A stretch of 64,000 nucleotides of DNA from an uncultured Bacteroides sp. (lineage in GTDB: Bacteria > Bacteroidota > Bacteroidia > Bacteroidales > Bacteroidaceae): contig NZ_OY782186.1 of the NCBI RefSeq assembly GCF_963677685.1, positions 868,001-932,000 on the forward strand, given 5' to 3'. Shown in pieces: positions 35,901-45,118 of the stretch; position 1 is the stretch's first letter; each line of letters starts with the position of its first letter. The translations under genes were made by a program, and so were the position numbers. A model generated the notes under the pieces. The model was not told where the DNA came from. It saw only the letters and a list, made by a program, of their open reading frames with translations, and did not search any database.

Positions 35901-37778
35901 TTAATAATTGTAGTCGTTCTTTAGCATTCCATTGCTCTTGTCTATGAAAGTTTGCCATATAGGCCAAAATTCATTTTCGTCAGGATTTTGTTGGTAAAGA
36001 GATTCTATTTTTTGAGTAGTTAAAGAGGCTGTTACTTTATCTTTATCAGCTTTTCCTACATTGTCTTCTTCAGCTTCTTGAGCTGTTCTTAACCAATCAG
36101 TATTTGATTCGTAGTCTAATGCTTTTCCTTCTGCATCAGTATCTCCATGGTTTAATCCGTAGATGATTAACGATTCTCCATCTTCCGCTGTTTTATAATA
36201 GATTTTTCTAGGCAGGTCAGCATATGCTCCTTGTCTATTGGCGAGATCAGTCATTTTTTCTTTGGCCTCTGCCATTTTAGTCCCTAACAAGTTCCAGCGA
36301 ATAAGGTCAGCTTTACGAAGCATTTCACCACAGAACTCGAATCCGCGTTGTTCTACGATAGCATTGAAAAAAGCTTCTTTGCTAGCTGTAGCTTTAGCCA
36401 TGTATTCTGTAACTTCGTTTGCAGGTAAAGCTCTGTCTAAAATCTTTTTTAGATATGGAGCAGCTACACTAGGAGACTCTAATTCGTTTAATGCTTCTGC
36501 GGCCATAAGGTATATGTCAGCATAACGCATATATTGCCAGTTAATTCCGTCGTCGTTGCTTGATGTAACTACTCGGTTCATCCATTCGTAACGAAGTTTA
36601 CCGAAGCACCAACTATTTACTTTACGAGGTATTTGTATTCCATTTTTGTATAATGGGCTTTCACTTGTGCCATAATTAATACCATCTCCCTTCCATTCAT
36701 AAGGTACGCAAGTTATATCGCGACGTACATCATCCTTGTTGAAGTCATAGTAAAGAGTTGGAATCGGTCCATTGGTTCCACCTTGAGATTGCTGAGTGTA
36801 TTGATCAAATGTAGTATGCTTTACTCCTAATGTATATAGAACTCGCCCACGACCATCGGAGAATGGTATTTCCCAAATAGATTCTTTTCCAGCTGTAACA
36901 TCGTCTTGGCATAGTGCCTTAAAGTTGTCTTCAAATGAGCCTAATGTGAGTGTTTTACTGTCAATAATGTCTAGGCATTCTTTCTTAGCTATTGTATACA
37001 TTTTCTCTACGCTTAGCTCAGGATCGGTGCTTCTACGAATCGTTCCATCTGGGCGTTGGCTATAACCTGCAGCATATAAAGCTATGCGTGCTCTTAATCC
37101 TTTTACAAAGGCTTTGCTGACTCTTTCAGTTGATTTGGTTACTGAACTGCCATTAGGCCAAGCTACTAGTCCTTCTGCTTCTTCTAGATCAGACAAAAGA
37201 TGCTTATAAATAACATCTCTATCTGATTTAGCTAAATATAATGTTTCACTGGTGATTGGTTCGAATCGAGCAGGAACGTCTCCCCAAGCTTTTACTAAGT
37301 CTGTGTATATAACAGCTCTAAGAGTTAGGGCTTCTCCTAAAAGTTGAGCCATAACAGGGTTCGTTTCGGTTTTTCCATAAGTGCGCAATCCACGTATACA
37401 AAGATTAGCACGTTCAATACCTTCGTAGAATTTTGCCCATGCATTATTGTCGGTATTCATTTTGCTATTTGTGGGCGAAACTTTGTATCCGGTAAGCAAA
37501 GCACGATCATCTGAAGTTTTCTCAGAACTGTTATACCATTCGATATCTGTATTTATACCATAGAAAGGTAAGAAGCGTCCACGATAGGAATTTGTTTCTC
37601 CAAAAGATTGATGAATACCCATTACTGATGCTTCAGCAAGTATGGGGGTGGAGAATATAACTGACTCATCCATAGATGATTGAGCTGGAGTGTCTAACAC
37701 ATCATTACAAGAGGTGATAAAGCTCGTGCCTCCAACTAGTAAGATGCTCAATAATATTTTATATGCTATATTTTTCAT
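35901..37778 (-). CDS. SusD-like glycan-binding surface lipoprotein
   Basis: This 625-residue protein has a lipobox near C24 (SFITSCNDVLD) and the RagB/SusD fold: an N-terminal SusD-like domain with TPR helices (for example ALTLRAVIYTDLVKAWGDVP) and a C-terminal half with YADIYLMAAEALNE and FNAIVEQRGFEFCGEMLRKADLIRW. It should form the lid on the SusC pore and bind oligogalacturonides. It follows susC by 19 bp and precedes the beta-helix lipoprotein by 22 bp. Confidence 0.95.
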   Translation of the reverse strand: MKNIAYKILLSILLVGGTSFITSCNDVLDTPAQSSMDESVIFSTPILAEASVMGIHQSFGETNSYRGRFLPFYGINTDIEWYNSSEKTSDDRALLTGYKVSPTNSKMNTDNNAWAKFYEGIERANLCIRGLRTYGKTETNPVMAQLLGEALTLRAVIYTDLVKAWGDVPARFEPITSETLYLAKSDRDVIYKHLLSDLEEAEGLVAWPNGSSVTKSTERVSKAFVKGLRARIALYAAGYSQRPDGTIRRSTDPELSVEKMYTIAKKECLDIIDSKTLTLGSFEDNFKALCQDDVTAGKESIWEIPFSDGRGRVLYTLGVKHTTFDQYTQQSQGGTNGPIPTLYYDFNKDDVRRDITCVPYEWKGDGINYGTSESPLYKNGIQIPRKVNSWCFGKLRYEWMNRVVTSSNDDGINWQYMRYADIYLMAAEALNELESPSVAAPYLKKILDRALPANEVTEYMAKATASKEAFFNAIVEQRGFEFCGEMLRKADLIRWNLLGTKMAEAKEKMTDLANRQGAYADLPRKIYYKTAEDGESLIIYGLNHGDTDAEGKALDYESNTDWLRTAQEAEEDNVGKADKDKVTASLTTQKIESLYQQNPDENEFWPIWQTFIDKSNGMLKNDYNY

Positions 37779-37797
37779 TGCGATTCGTTTCTAATTT

Positions 37798-40700
37798 TTA
37801 AAAGTTAAGATTTAGACCTACAACAAATTGACGACTTTTAGGGTACGCTGAATAATCTACCCCAGGAGTTAGCGTTGTGCTTCGTATAGTAGAAACTTCA
37901 GGATCATATCCAGAATAGCTTGTTATGCAGAATAAATTATATCCAGTTACGTAAAAACGTAAATTTTGAATCTTTACTTTGCTTGTCATTGATTTAGGAA
38001 GGGTATATCCTAAAGTCAACGTATTTAGACGTAAGAATGAAGCGTCTTCTACAGCCCAATCAGTGAATATCATCTTTGAGGTGTAGGGTGACCATAATGT
38101 TGTATTTTTGTTCATCTCTGCTAACTCAGCTAAATTATAACTGATAGTACCGTCTGGTTTTAAATTAGTCCAACGATTACCACTAGCCATTTCGCTAATC
38201 ATGTTTCGATACTGATATTTACTTGTTTGAGTAAATTCTATCTTGTTAGCATTATATACGTCATTACCTACACTCCAGTTAAAATTAGCAGATAAATCGA
38301 ATCCATATGCTCTGGTATTGATCGTGAAACCACCTGTATGAAGTGGATTAGCATCTCCTATGATTGTTTTATCGTTCTCAGTTACTTTATTATCTTCACT
38401 GCCATCAGTATTTTTAAGCTTCATTGCTCCTGGGCGGATATATTTTTTATCTCCATATACAGATGAACAGTCAACTACTCCATCTTTTAGTATCCAACTT
38501 TTACTGCTTTCATCATAGCGTTCGAAATCTGAAGCTTCATATCTTCCATCAGATTGATAACCAAACATTTGTCCAACTCTTCCTCCTTTTTGGATCATGT
38601 AATCGTTTCCTATTTCAGATGAAGCCCAGTAAGTGTACCAACCAAAGTCGGCCATCTCTCCAAGTGATTTGATCTTTGATTTATTGAACCCAATGTTTGC
38701 ACTAAAGTTTAAGCCATAATTCTTTTTGTCTATTGCTATCCAGTTGATAGAAGCTTCAAGCCCTTTATTTTGGGTTTTACCCATATTCCGATATTGGTAA
38801 TCATAGCCTGTACCGGATACAGGAAATTTGATTAGTAGATCTTTAGTAGTATTAAGGTATGCTTCAACTGTTCCGCTTAATTTGCCTCCCAGTAATGTAT
38901 AATCTAATCCTAGATTTCTAGTAACAGTGGTTTCCCATTTTAAATTAGGATTAGCCATTAGCTTCGATGCAGCCCAATAATTGCTAACTCCGTTAATCCA
39001 AGAGGTGGGATTTGAAGAATAACTTTGAGTGATTTGACCTGATGGGATGTTATTATTTCCTGCGGTACCCACTGAAAATCTAAGTTTTAAGTCATCTAAC
39101 CAATTTCTTGTTCCTTCCATGAATGATTCTGAAGAAACACGCCATGCTAAAGCTGCTGATGGGAAATAACCCCATTGATTTCCTTTTTCAAATTTGGATG
39201 AACCGTCGGCACGAAATGTTGTGCTAAATAGGTATTTGCTTTGGTAATCGTAATTAATACGGCCAAAAAAGGACAATAGAACGTCATCTATGTTGTAATA
39301 GTTATCAATGGAATAAGGTTTTCCTTGAGTTGAAAGTTTCCAAGCATCTTCTGCAGTGAAAGACTCTGGGAATCCGTGTACAATATTGGTAAGTTTCTTT
39401 GATTTTACTTTAATATATTCTTGCCCAACCATCATATTTAGGTGATGATTATCTCCTAATATTTTTTTGAAGTCATAGTTGATGGTATTTGTATAACGTA
39501 CCGTTTTTCTAGATTTGTTGGCTAATTGAATAGCAGGTTTTCCTTGATTCTCAGCAGAAGGAACATTCTTTATATAATAAGTTGTTAGTCCCCAAAACTT
39601 GTCATCCGTATTTCTATAATCGTTTAATCCGAGTTCTGTTTTTACTTTAAAGTTTTTAAAAACTTCCCACGTAGCACTTCCCGATAAATTTAATGTTTTT
39701 CTTTCTTGTTCTCTGTAGTTATCGTCTATAGAAGTTAATGGGTGGTATAAGTTACCTAGATCGTCATCTCCACTTCCACTGTCTGCATTTAAATTGCTGA
39801 TTGGTATTGGGGTGTAAATAACAGAATATTTTAGTCGCTTGTCAGAGTCATATGTACTTGATGTTTCATTTGCACCTCCACCATTAATATCGGTATCAGA
39901 GTAACGTACAGACAAGTTTAATTTAACTTGTTTGATTGGCTGAGTATTTAATTTTAAGTTGAAATTATCGCGTTTAAAGCTAGATCTCTGCATAATTGCT
40001 TTGTCATTCATATGACTATAGCTGAATGCATATTTGATTTTCTTGCTACCACCATTAATATTCAAACTATGATTAAATGTATTTCCAGTTCGTCCGAACG
40101 TAAGATTTTGCCAATCGTTTGTTGCCACGTTGTCATACATGTCAATATCTTGGTAGTTACCAAAGAATTTTTCGTATGACTCCATATTATCAGGATCCTT
40201 TAAAGCAGCTAGCTCATATTGCCATTTTACATAGTCGGATGCAGATAAAACATCAAGCGTCTTACTGATTTTTTTCCAACTGTAATAAACATTGTAGCTA
40301 ACATTTGTTTTTCCAGCTTTTCCACTTTTCGTGTTGACCAAAATAACACCATTGGCTCCTCTAGAACCATATATTGCAGTAGAAGAGGCATCTTTTAGAA
40401 CATCAATAGATTCAATGTCGCTAGGAGCTATGTCTGAGATTGATGAGACAGGGAATCCGTCTACTATAAATAAAGGAGAATTATCACCCGTAATAGATCC
40501 TCCTCCACGTACACGTATTTTCATTTCAGCGTCAGGAGAACCTTCAGTTGTTGTTATTTGCACACCTGCCAATTTTCCGGTTAGTGCTTCTGTTGCAGAA
40601 GCAACAGGTACAGAGGCTAGAGCTTTTGCATTGACAGAAGATACAGATCCTGTGATGTCTTTACGTTTGGCTGTACCGTAACCTATAACAACTACTTCAT

Positions 40701-41022
40701 CTAAGGCTTTTGCATCGTCTTCTAGAATTACTTTGATTTGTTTCTTTCCTTTGATCTTTACCTCTTGAGATTTCATTCCGATGTATGAGATAATAAGAGG
40801 TTTTGTTCCTGAAACATTTAGAGTAAAGTTACCATTTAAGTCAGTAATTGTACCATTAGTAGTTCCTTTCTCTAAGATAGAGGCTCCGATAACAGATTCT
40901 CCAGTCTTATCTTTTACATTACCACTAAGGCTAATGTTTTGTGCAGATAAACTCGATGTTATTGTGAATAACACAATCAACACCATGCACATGTTTTTCA
41001 TTCTTTTCGACATTTTTTGCAT
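37798..41022 (-). CDS. SusC-like TonB-dependent outer-membrane transporter
   Basis: This 1074-residue protein has a signal peptide (ending SSLSAQ), a carboxypeptidase-regulatory-like domain (about 30-105), the plug domain with VVIGYGTAKRKDITGSV and the family motif SIDVLKDASSTAIYGSRGANGVI, and a C-terminal beta-barrel ending FVVGLNLNF with terminal Phe. It imports oligosaccharides across the outer membrane using TonB energy. Three in-frame ATGs (41022, 41013, 40998) could be the start. It is the first gene of the susC-susD-lipoprotein operon. Confidence 0.96.
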   Translation of the reverse strand: MQKMSKRMKNMCMVLIVLFTITSSLSAQNISLSGNVKDKTGESVIGASILEKGTTNGTITDLNGNFTLNVSGTKPLIISYIGMKSQEVKIKGKKQIKVILEDDAKALDEVVVIGYGTAKRKDITGSVSSVNAKALASVPVASATEALTGKLAGVQITTTEGSPDAEMKIRVRGGGSITGDNSPLFIVDGFPVSSISDIAPSDIESIDVLKDASSTAIYGSRGANGVILVNTKSGKAGKTNVSYNVYYSWKKISKTLDVLSASDYVKWQYELAALKDPDNMESYEKFFGNYQDIDMYDNVATNDWQNLTFGRTGNTFNHSLNINGGSKKIKYAFSYSHMNDKAIMQRSSFKRDNFNLKLNTQPIKQVKLNLSVRYSDTDINGGGANETSSTYDSDKRLKYSVIYTPIPISNLNADSGSGDDDLGNLYHPLTSIDDNYREQERKTLNLSGSATWEVFKNFKVKTELGLNDYRNTDDKFWGLTTYYIKNVPSAENQGKPAIQLANKSRKTVRYTNTINYDFKKILGDNHHLNMMVGQEYIKVKSKKLTNIVHGFPESFTAEDAWKLSTQGKPYSIDNYYNIDDVLLSFFGRINYDYQSKYLFSTTFRADGSSKFEKGNQWGYFPSAALAWRVSSESFMEGTRNWLDDLKLRFSVGTAGNNNIPSGQITQSYSSNPTSWINGVSNYWAASKLMANPNLKWETTVTRNLGLDYTLLGGKLSGTVEAYLNTTKDLLIKFPVSGTGYDYQYRNMGKTQNKGLEASINWIAIDKKNYGLNFSANIGFNKSKIKSLGEMADFGWYTYWASSEIGNDYMIQKGGRVGQMFGYQSDGRYEASDFERYDESSKSWILKDGVVDCSSVYGDKKYIRPGAMKLKNTDGSEDNKVTENDKTIIGDANPLHTGGFTINTRAYGFDLSANFNWSVGNDVYNANKIEFTQTSKYQYRNMISEMASGNRWTNLKPDGTISYNLAELAEMNKNTTLWSPYTSKMIFTDWAVEDASFLRLNTLTLGYTLPKSMTSKVKIQNLRFYVTGYNLFCITSYSGYDPEVSTIRSTTLTPGVDYSAYPKSRQFVVGLNLNF

Positions 41023-41062
41023 GTTTACTAATTGAATATTATTTAATGTTAATTTAGTGTTG

Positions 41063-41070
41063 CAAAAATA
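41063..41070 (-). promoter_or_regulatory. -7 box of the susC operon
   Basis: TATTTTTG on the minus strand lies 40 bp upstream of the first susC ATG. No -33 TTTG is seen at the expected spacing, which is common for promoters needing an activator. Confidence 0.55.
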
Positions 41071-41075
41071 GAGTA

Positions 41076-41267
41076 GAGCTAAATGTCTGATGTGTAATTT
41101 CTGCTTTTCCCCTAGTATTTTTTGTTTTATTTATATATTCATTCTGTTCTTTTGAATGAGCTAAATGATTCTATAAAAGCTAAAAATTAGACATTATTTT
41201 AGGAATATTAGAATTTAGAACAGAATATGCGTGTTATTAGATTAATAATGCTATTAAATATCTAATA
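41076..41267. promoter_or_regulatory. Cluster of repeats upstream of susC, possible regulator binding sites
   Basis: GAGCTAAATG occurs directly repeated at 41076-41085 and 41158-41167. ATTCTGTTCT (41141-41150) is an exact inverted copy of AGAACAGAAT (41217-41226). AATGTCT (41082-41088) mirrors AGACATT (41189-41195). TATTAGAT and ATCTAATA (41235-41267) are inverted with a 17-bp spacer. The nearby HTCS with its AraC domain is the obvious candidate to bind here. Confidence 0.45.
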
Positions 41268-41312
41268 TTTATTTGGAAAAGTTCTATTAGTTCTAGCTCA
41301 TTGTGAAATGAA

Positions 41313-41960
41313 CTATATTAAAGATAGTATATCGTTCGCTTTATCAACGATGTAATTGGGCTTAAATTGTTCAAGTTCAGCACGAGGTCTAAACCCCCAT
41401 GTTACTCCACAAGAACAAATATTGCTGTTTAGGGCCGTTTCCATATCTACACCTGAATCACCTACATAGAGAATGTCCTCATGGGTAACTTTAGCTATCT
41501 CTAAAATATTATAAACAATTGTGGGATCCGGCTTTGTTTTTATGCCATCTATTTGTCCGAATACTGCGATAAATTTAATGTTGTTGAAGTAATGTTTTAC
41601 TAATTTTCTTGTGGCAGTTTGGTATTTGTTAGAAGCTACTGCAAGCATAACACCCTTTTCTTGCAGGTTATTTAGCAGCTCTGATATTCCTTCGTAAGGG
41701 GTGCTTTCATCTGTATTATGTTGATCATAATGCTCTAAAAAGAGCTCTCTGATGTGTAAGATGTTATTTTCTGTTCTTTTGTTTTCAGGAAGAGCTCTTT
41801 CCAATAGCTTATTGATTCCATTTCCTACCATGAAATTGTAAGCCTCTTTGGGGTGGGAGGGGTATCCTAACTTTCGAAGAGCGTAGTTAGTGCTATTAGC
41901 TAAATCAGCAATTGTATTTAATAAAGTACCATCAAGATCGAATATAATAAGTTTTTTCAT
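41313..41960 (-). CDS. HAD-family phosphatase, phosphoglycolate-phosphatase-like
   Basis: This 215-residue protein has the HAD motifs in order: DLDGTLLNT (motif I with nucleophile Asp), VASNKY (motif II Ser), a lysine in KTKPDP (motif III) and YVGDSGVDMETA (motif IV). The cap lies between motifs I and II. The fold is that of Gph/pyrophosphatase-like enzymes; the substrate cannot be told from sequence. It lies inside the pectin locus but has its own -7 box. Confidence 0.85.
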   Translation of the reverse strand: MKKLIIFDLDGTLLNTIADLANSTNYALRKLGYPSHPKEAYNFMVGNGINKLLERALPENKRTENNILHIRELFLEHYDQHNTDESTPYEGISELLNNLQEKGVMLAVASNKYQTATRKLVKHYFNNIKFIAVFGQIDGIKTKPDPTIVYNILEIAKVTHEDILYVGDSGVDMETALNSNICSCGVTWGFRPRAELEQFKPNYIVDKANDILSLI

Positions 41961-41985
41961 TTTATTATTTATATTTTTTGTTTTG

Positions 41986-41993
41986 CAAAGATA
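41986..41993 (-). promoter_or_regulatory. -7 box of the HAD phosphatase gene
   Basis: TATCTTTG on the minus strand, 25 bp upstream of the ATG at 41960. Confidence 0.5.
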
Positions 41994-42020
41994 TTAACTT
42001 CATCTGGTATCTTAATAAAT

Positions 42021-42061
42021 TAAAAGGAAACATGGTTATATTGAAACATGTTTCCTTTTTA
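42021..42061 (-). terminator. Terminator after the GH43 gene
   Basis: TAAAAAGGAAACATG pairs with CATGTTTCCTTTTA around a 12-nt loop, with A/T tracts on both sides. It lies 22 bp after the GH43 stop at 42084. Confidence 0.8.
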
Positions 42062-42083
42062 AAATTGCATTGTTTTGAATAGG

Positions 42084-43759
42084 TTATTTAGGAGTTACTC
42101 TGAACCAATCAACATCAGACCAACCGCCATCGTTTGTTTTTATAGCTGGACGAGTACAGAAGGTTCCAACTTTGGCTCCTATCCACATGCCTTCTTTAAC
42201 CTGAAATATTTTTCCTATACTTTTGAAATTCTTACCATCTAGGCTATAACTAAAATTGCAGTTGACTGTAATGTTTGAACCTTTTTCGCCTTTCTTTAAT
42301 TTTTTCTGTTCTGCTTTAAAAATTGCCTTTAGAAAAATTGTTTTATTCTTTAATATAGTAGCTTCATTATTTTGCTCAGGAGTACCTTTGTCAGCATTCT
42401 TGCACTCAACTTGCGATAAGATTATTCCTTCTTTTGTATTTTCCATTATTAGCCCCGCATAATTAAAGCCCATAACAATAAGTCCTGTGCGTTCTCCTAT
42501 ATATTTCTTGCTTGGAGAAAATGTTAGTTTCATGGTTGTGGCAAAATTGTCAGCCGGTAGTTTTTGGAGCATAAGATTAGCTACATTCCACAGATTTTTA
42601 TAATCCGGAGTAACGGGATAGGAGTAGAGCCGAACATACCCTTTTTCTCCAGCGAAGTAGGCCCATTTTTCGTTAATATTAGCATGCCATTGCCATTGTG
42701 GTGAAAGGGTGAATCCATTAAATTCGTCGCTTTCTTGAGGTGTGCAAATAGGATATGTCTTGCCTACATTGGGTTTTTTATACCTGAGTACTGGTTCTCC
42801 ACAGCCATCGTTATTCCTGTCGATTCCTATAACAGGCCAGTCGTTTACCCACTTCATTGGTTGTAAATGCACTAAACGTCCATATGGACCTGCATCTTGA
42901 AAATGAAGGAACCAATTTTCGCCAGTGGTTGTATCAACCCAGGCGCCTTGGTGCGGTTCGTTAATAGAGGTATCACCTTGTTTTAAAACAGTTTTCTGCT
43001 CGTAGGGACCATATATGTTTTTAGATCGGAGCACTAATTGCCAACCGGTTGATACGCCTCCTGCCGGTGCGAAAATGTAATAATAGCTATTGCGTTTATA
43101 TAGTTTGGGTCCTTCTACAGTTGGGTTAGCATTGTGTCCATCAAAAATAATGCGAGATTGAGTTATAGCCTTGCTAGCATTAGCATTTAATTCACATATT
43201 CCGAGTATACTCTTTAATTGAGCGCGACTTCCGGCATAGCCATGCACCATATAGACTTTGCCATCGTTGTCCCATAGGGGAGCGGTGTCGATAATTCCTT
43301 TCCCTGGTTTTACGAGTATTGGTTCAGACCATGGTCCTTCGGGTTTAGTTGCTTTCGTCATGAAAGCCCCTTGATCGGGATCTCCCCAAAATATATAAAA
43401 TTCTCCATTATGATGACGAATACTTGGAGCCCACACACGATTTCCATGTTGAGGTTTCTCCGGACTCTCTATTGGAGTTAATGCATAAGGAATAGCGGCT
43501 CCAATAATACTCCAATTAACCAAATCCTTTGAATGAAGAATCTGTAAACCAGGTAAACAATTGAAACTGGAAGCCGTCATATAGTAATCTTTTCCTACAC
43601 GACATGCATCTGGATCTGAATAATCTGCATGAATAATGGGATTTTGATAACTCCCGCTACCTTGATCAGCTATCCAAACCTGAGAAACATAATTTTTTGC
43701 GCTTGGATGGGTATAAAGAATACTAGGCAAGAAATTAATGAAAGGCTTATTTTCTTCAT
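42084..43759 (-). CDS. GH43-family glycoside hydrolase, signal peptide in a different frame (frameshift)
   Basis: The enzyme body reads from about 43700 to the stop at 42084 and is intact: a five-bladed beta-propeller with the GH43 acids in HADYSDPDA (base), IIDTAPLWD and VEGPKLYKR (acid), then a beta-sandwich domain. Upstream an ATG at 43759 encodes a clear signal peptide MKKISLSLIS...IPIQAQ, but in another frame that hits a stop after 29 codons. One extra A in the six-A run at 43693-43698 would join them as IPIQAQKNYVSQV. As it stands the enzyme lacks export, or the sequence has an error. It follows the DUF4861 gene by 20 bp. Likely targets are arabinose- or xylose-bearing side chains. Confidence 0.85.
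43693..43698 (-). other. Six-A homopolymer where the GH43 reading frame breaks
   Basis: On the coding strand the sequence is GCGCAAAAAATTATG. Read as CAA AAA ATT it continues the signal-peptide frame to a TAG; with one more A it would read CAA AAA AAT TAT and enter the enzyme frame. Such runs are common places for both true indels and sequencing errors. Confidence 0.85.
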
Positions 43760-43779
43760 TATCTTTTATGCGAGATATG

Positions 43780-44997
43780 TTATTGAAGTTTTACGGAGAA
43801 TGGGTGCTTTAATTCTTCTTTCCATTCTTGAATATATTTAAACCATTCTTCAGATGTTTTGTATCCAAAGGTCTCTTTCATTGATGTAAATGTAATATGA
43901 TATTGAAAATATTTTGTTCCTTTTTTACCTATTGTATATAAATAGTTTGCTTTATCTTTTCTTTCATCTATTATATATTTTTGAGGAATACATGTTGCCA
44001 ATCCTACGGTTTCTTTCGTATATTTTATAGTATCATTAACAGGCCAATCTCTACCCCAGCATCCAATTAATCCTTTGTGGTCTGAAAATGAAACTGACCC
44101 TTTAATATCTTCGACACCTGTACAGAATATTTCTTGTTTTAAAGGTTCTTTAAAGAAGGTTTCCACAAGAACATCTCTATGTCCTCCATATAAGGTATAG
44201 CGGTTTATCATATTTAGTTCAGAACCTTGGTATTTCCAGTCTCTTACTTCAACTTCAACTACTGTACGGATAGGGCCGTATGCAAGTATTCGTTCTGTGC
44301 GGGTTTTTACAGGTTCGATATGTGTTGCTTTTTCTCCGTTCCACCCTTTTAAAGTACCTAAGCCACAACTGCTTCCTACTCGTAATACATCATCCCCAAA
44401 ACCTCGTGCTAATTGTTCGTCCGTTGGATAAAATTGAGATTCTTTTATTTCAAAACCTTTATTAAATTTGCCATATAAATCTACTGTTTGTTTCTTGTCG
44501 AAATAAATCCTATAAGCAACTAATTCAGATTCGAATGCAGGTCCATGATGATGTAAGAGGCTATAAATATTACTTGTGCCAAATGTGGTAATTGACTGTA
44601 TGGGCATATGTTTCCCTTTTTTGCCCCTTAACAGCATTTCTGCATATACGCGAGAAGGGTATTGTTTATCTGATTTTTTATTAGAGAATATAATTTTTAT
44701 TTTTTTCTTATCTCTTGCGGGTAGGTTCACAAGAAATGCTATCTCATCAGGGGCTTGATCATTGTTTAAATCGTCCAATTGGGATGGGATCTCTGTATTA
44801 TTACTCCAAACGGAAGCTGATTTGATCTTGAAATTAATCTTTAAATCATTGATTTTAAGAACAATAGGCTCATCTGTTTTTGTTTTTTTCCAATGATTGG
44901 CTATTTCAACGTGAATTGTTTTTTGTCTATTTTGAGCTAATATCCAATTTGGACATAGGCATATAAATATTAGAATAGGAACAATTTTTTTTTTCAT
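43780..44997 (-). CDS. DUF4861 family secreted protein
   Basis: This 405-residue protein has a signal peptide (about 1-21, ending NWILAQ) and matches the DUF4861 family as I remember it: IHVEIANHWKKTKTDEPIVL at the start, DDLNNDQAPDEIAFLVNL, and later VGLATCIPQKY. The family is often found in pectin utilisation loci, but its activity is not known to me. It lies between GH28 (121 bp upstream with its own -7 box) and GH43 (20 bp downstream). Confidence 0.75.
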   Translation of the reverse strand: MKKKIVPILIFICLCPNWILAQNRQKTIHVEIANHWKKTKTDEPIVLKINDLKINFKIKSASVWSNNTEIPSQLDDLNNDQAPDEIAFLVNLPARDKKKIKIIFSNKKSDKQYPSRVYAEMLLRGKKGKHMPIQSITTFGTSNIYSLLHHHGPAFESELVAYRIYFDKKQTVDLYGKFNKGFEIKESQFYPTDEQLARGFGDDVLRVGSSCGLGTLKGWNGEKATHIEPVKTRTERILAYGPIRTVVEVEVRDWKYQGSELNMINRYTLYGGHRDVLVETFFKEPLKQEIFCTGVEDIKGSVSFSDHKGLIGCWGRDWPVNDTIKYTKETVGLATCIPQKYIIDERKDKANYLYTIGKKGTKYFQYHITFTSMKETFGYKTSEEWFKYIQEWKEELKHPFSVKLQ

Positions 44998-45022
44998 GGC
45001 TTTTATATTTATTATAGTAATA

Positions 45023-45030
45023 CAAATATA
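45023..45030 (-). promoter_or_regulatory. -7 box of the DUF4861-GH43 unit
   Basis: TATATTTG on the minus strand, 25 bp upstream of the ATG at 44997. Confidence 0.55.
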
Positions 45031-45091
45031 GGAGAAAAGAATAGACTTCTTCTCTCCATTTTGATTGAATCACTATGTACTTTGTTATCTT

Positions 45092-45116
45092 ATAATATTA
45101 GTCTGTCTAATATTAT
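45092..45116 (-). terminator. Hairpin after the GH28 gene
   Basis: ATAATATTAG and CTAATATTAT are perfect 10-bp arms around a 5-nt loop, starting 2 bp after the GH28 stop. There is no long T-tract, so termination may be partial. Confidence 0.5.
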
Positions 45117-45118
45117 GA

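Noticed and set aside
43693..43698. Programmed ribosomal frameshifting to express GH43
   Set aside because: The run CAA AAA ATT is not a standard X-XXY-YYZ slippery site and no downstream pseudoknot is obvious, so a sequencing error or true indel is more likely.
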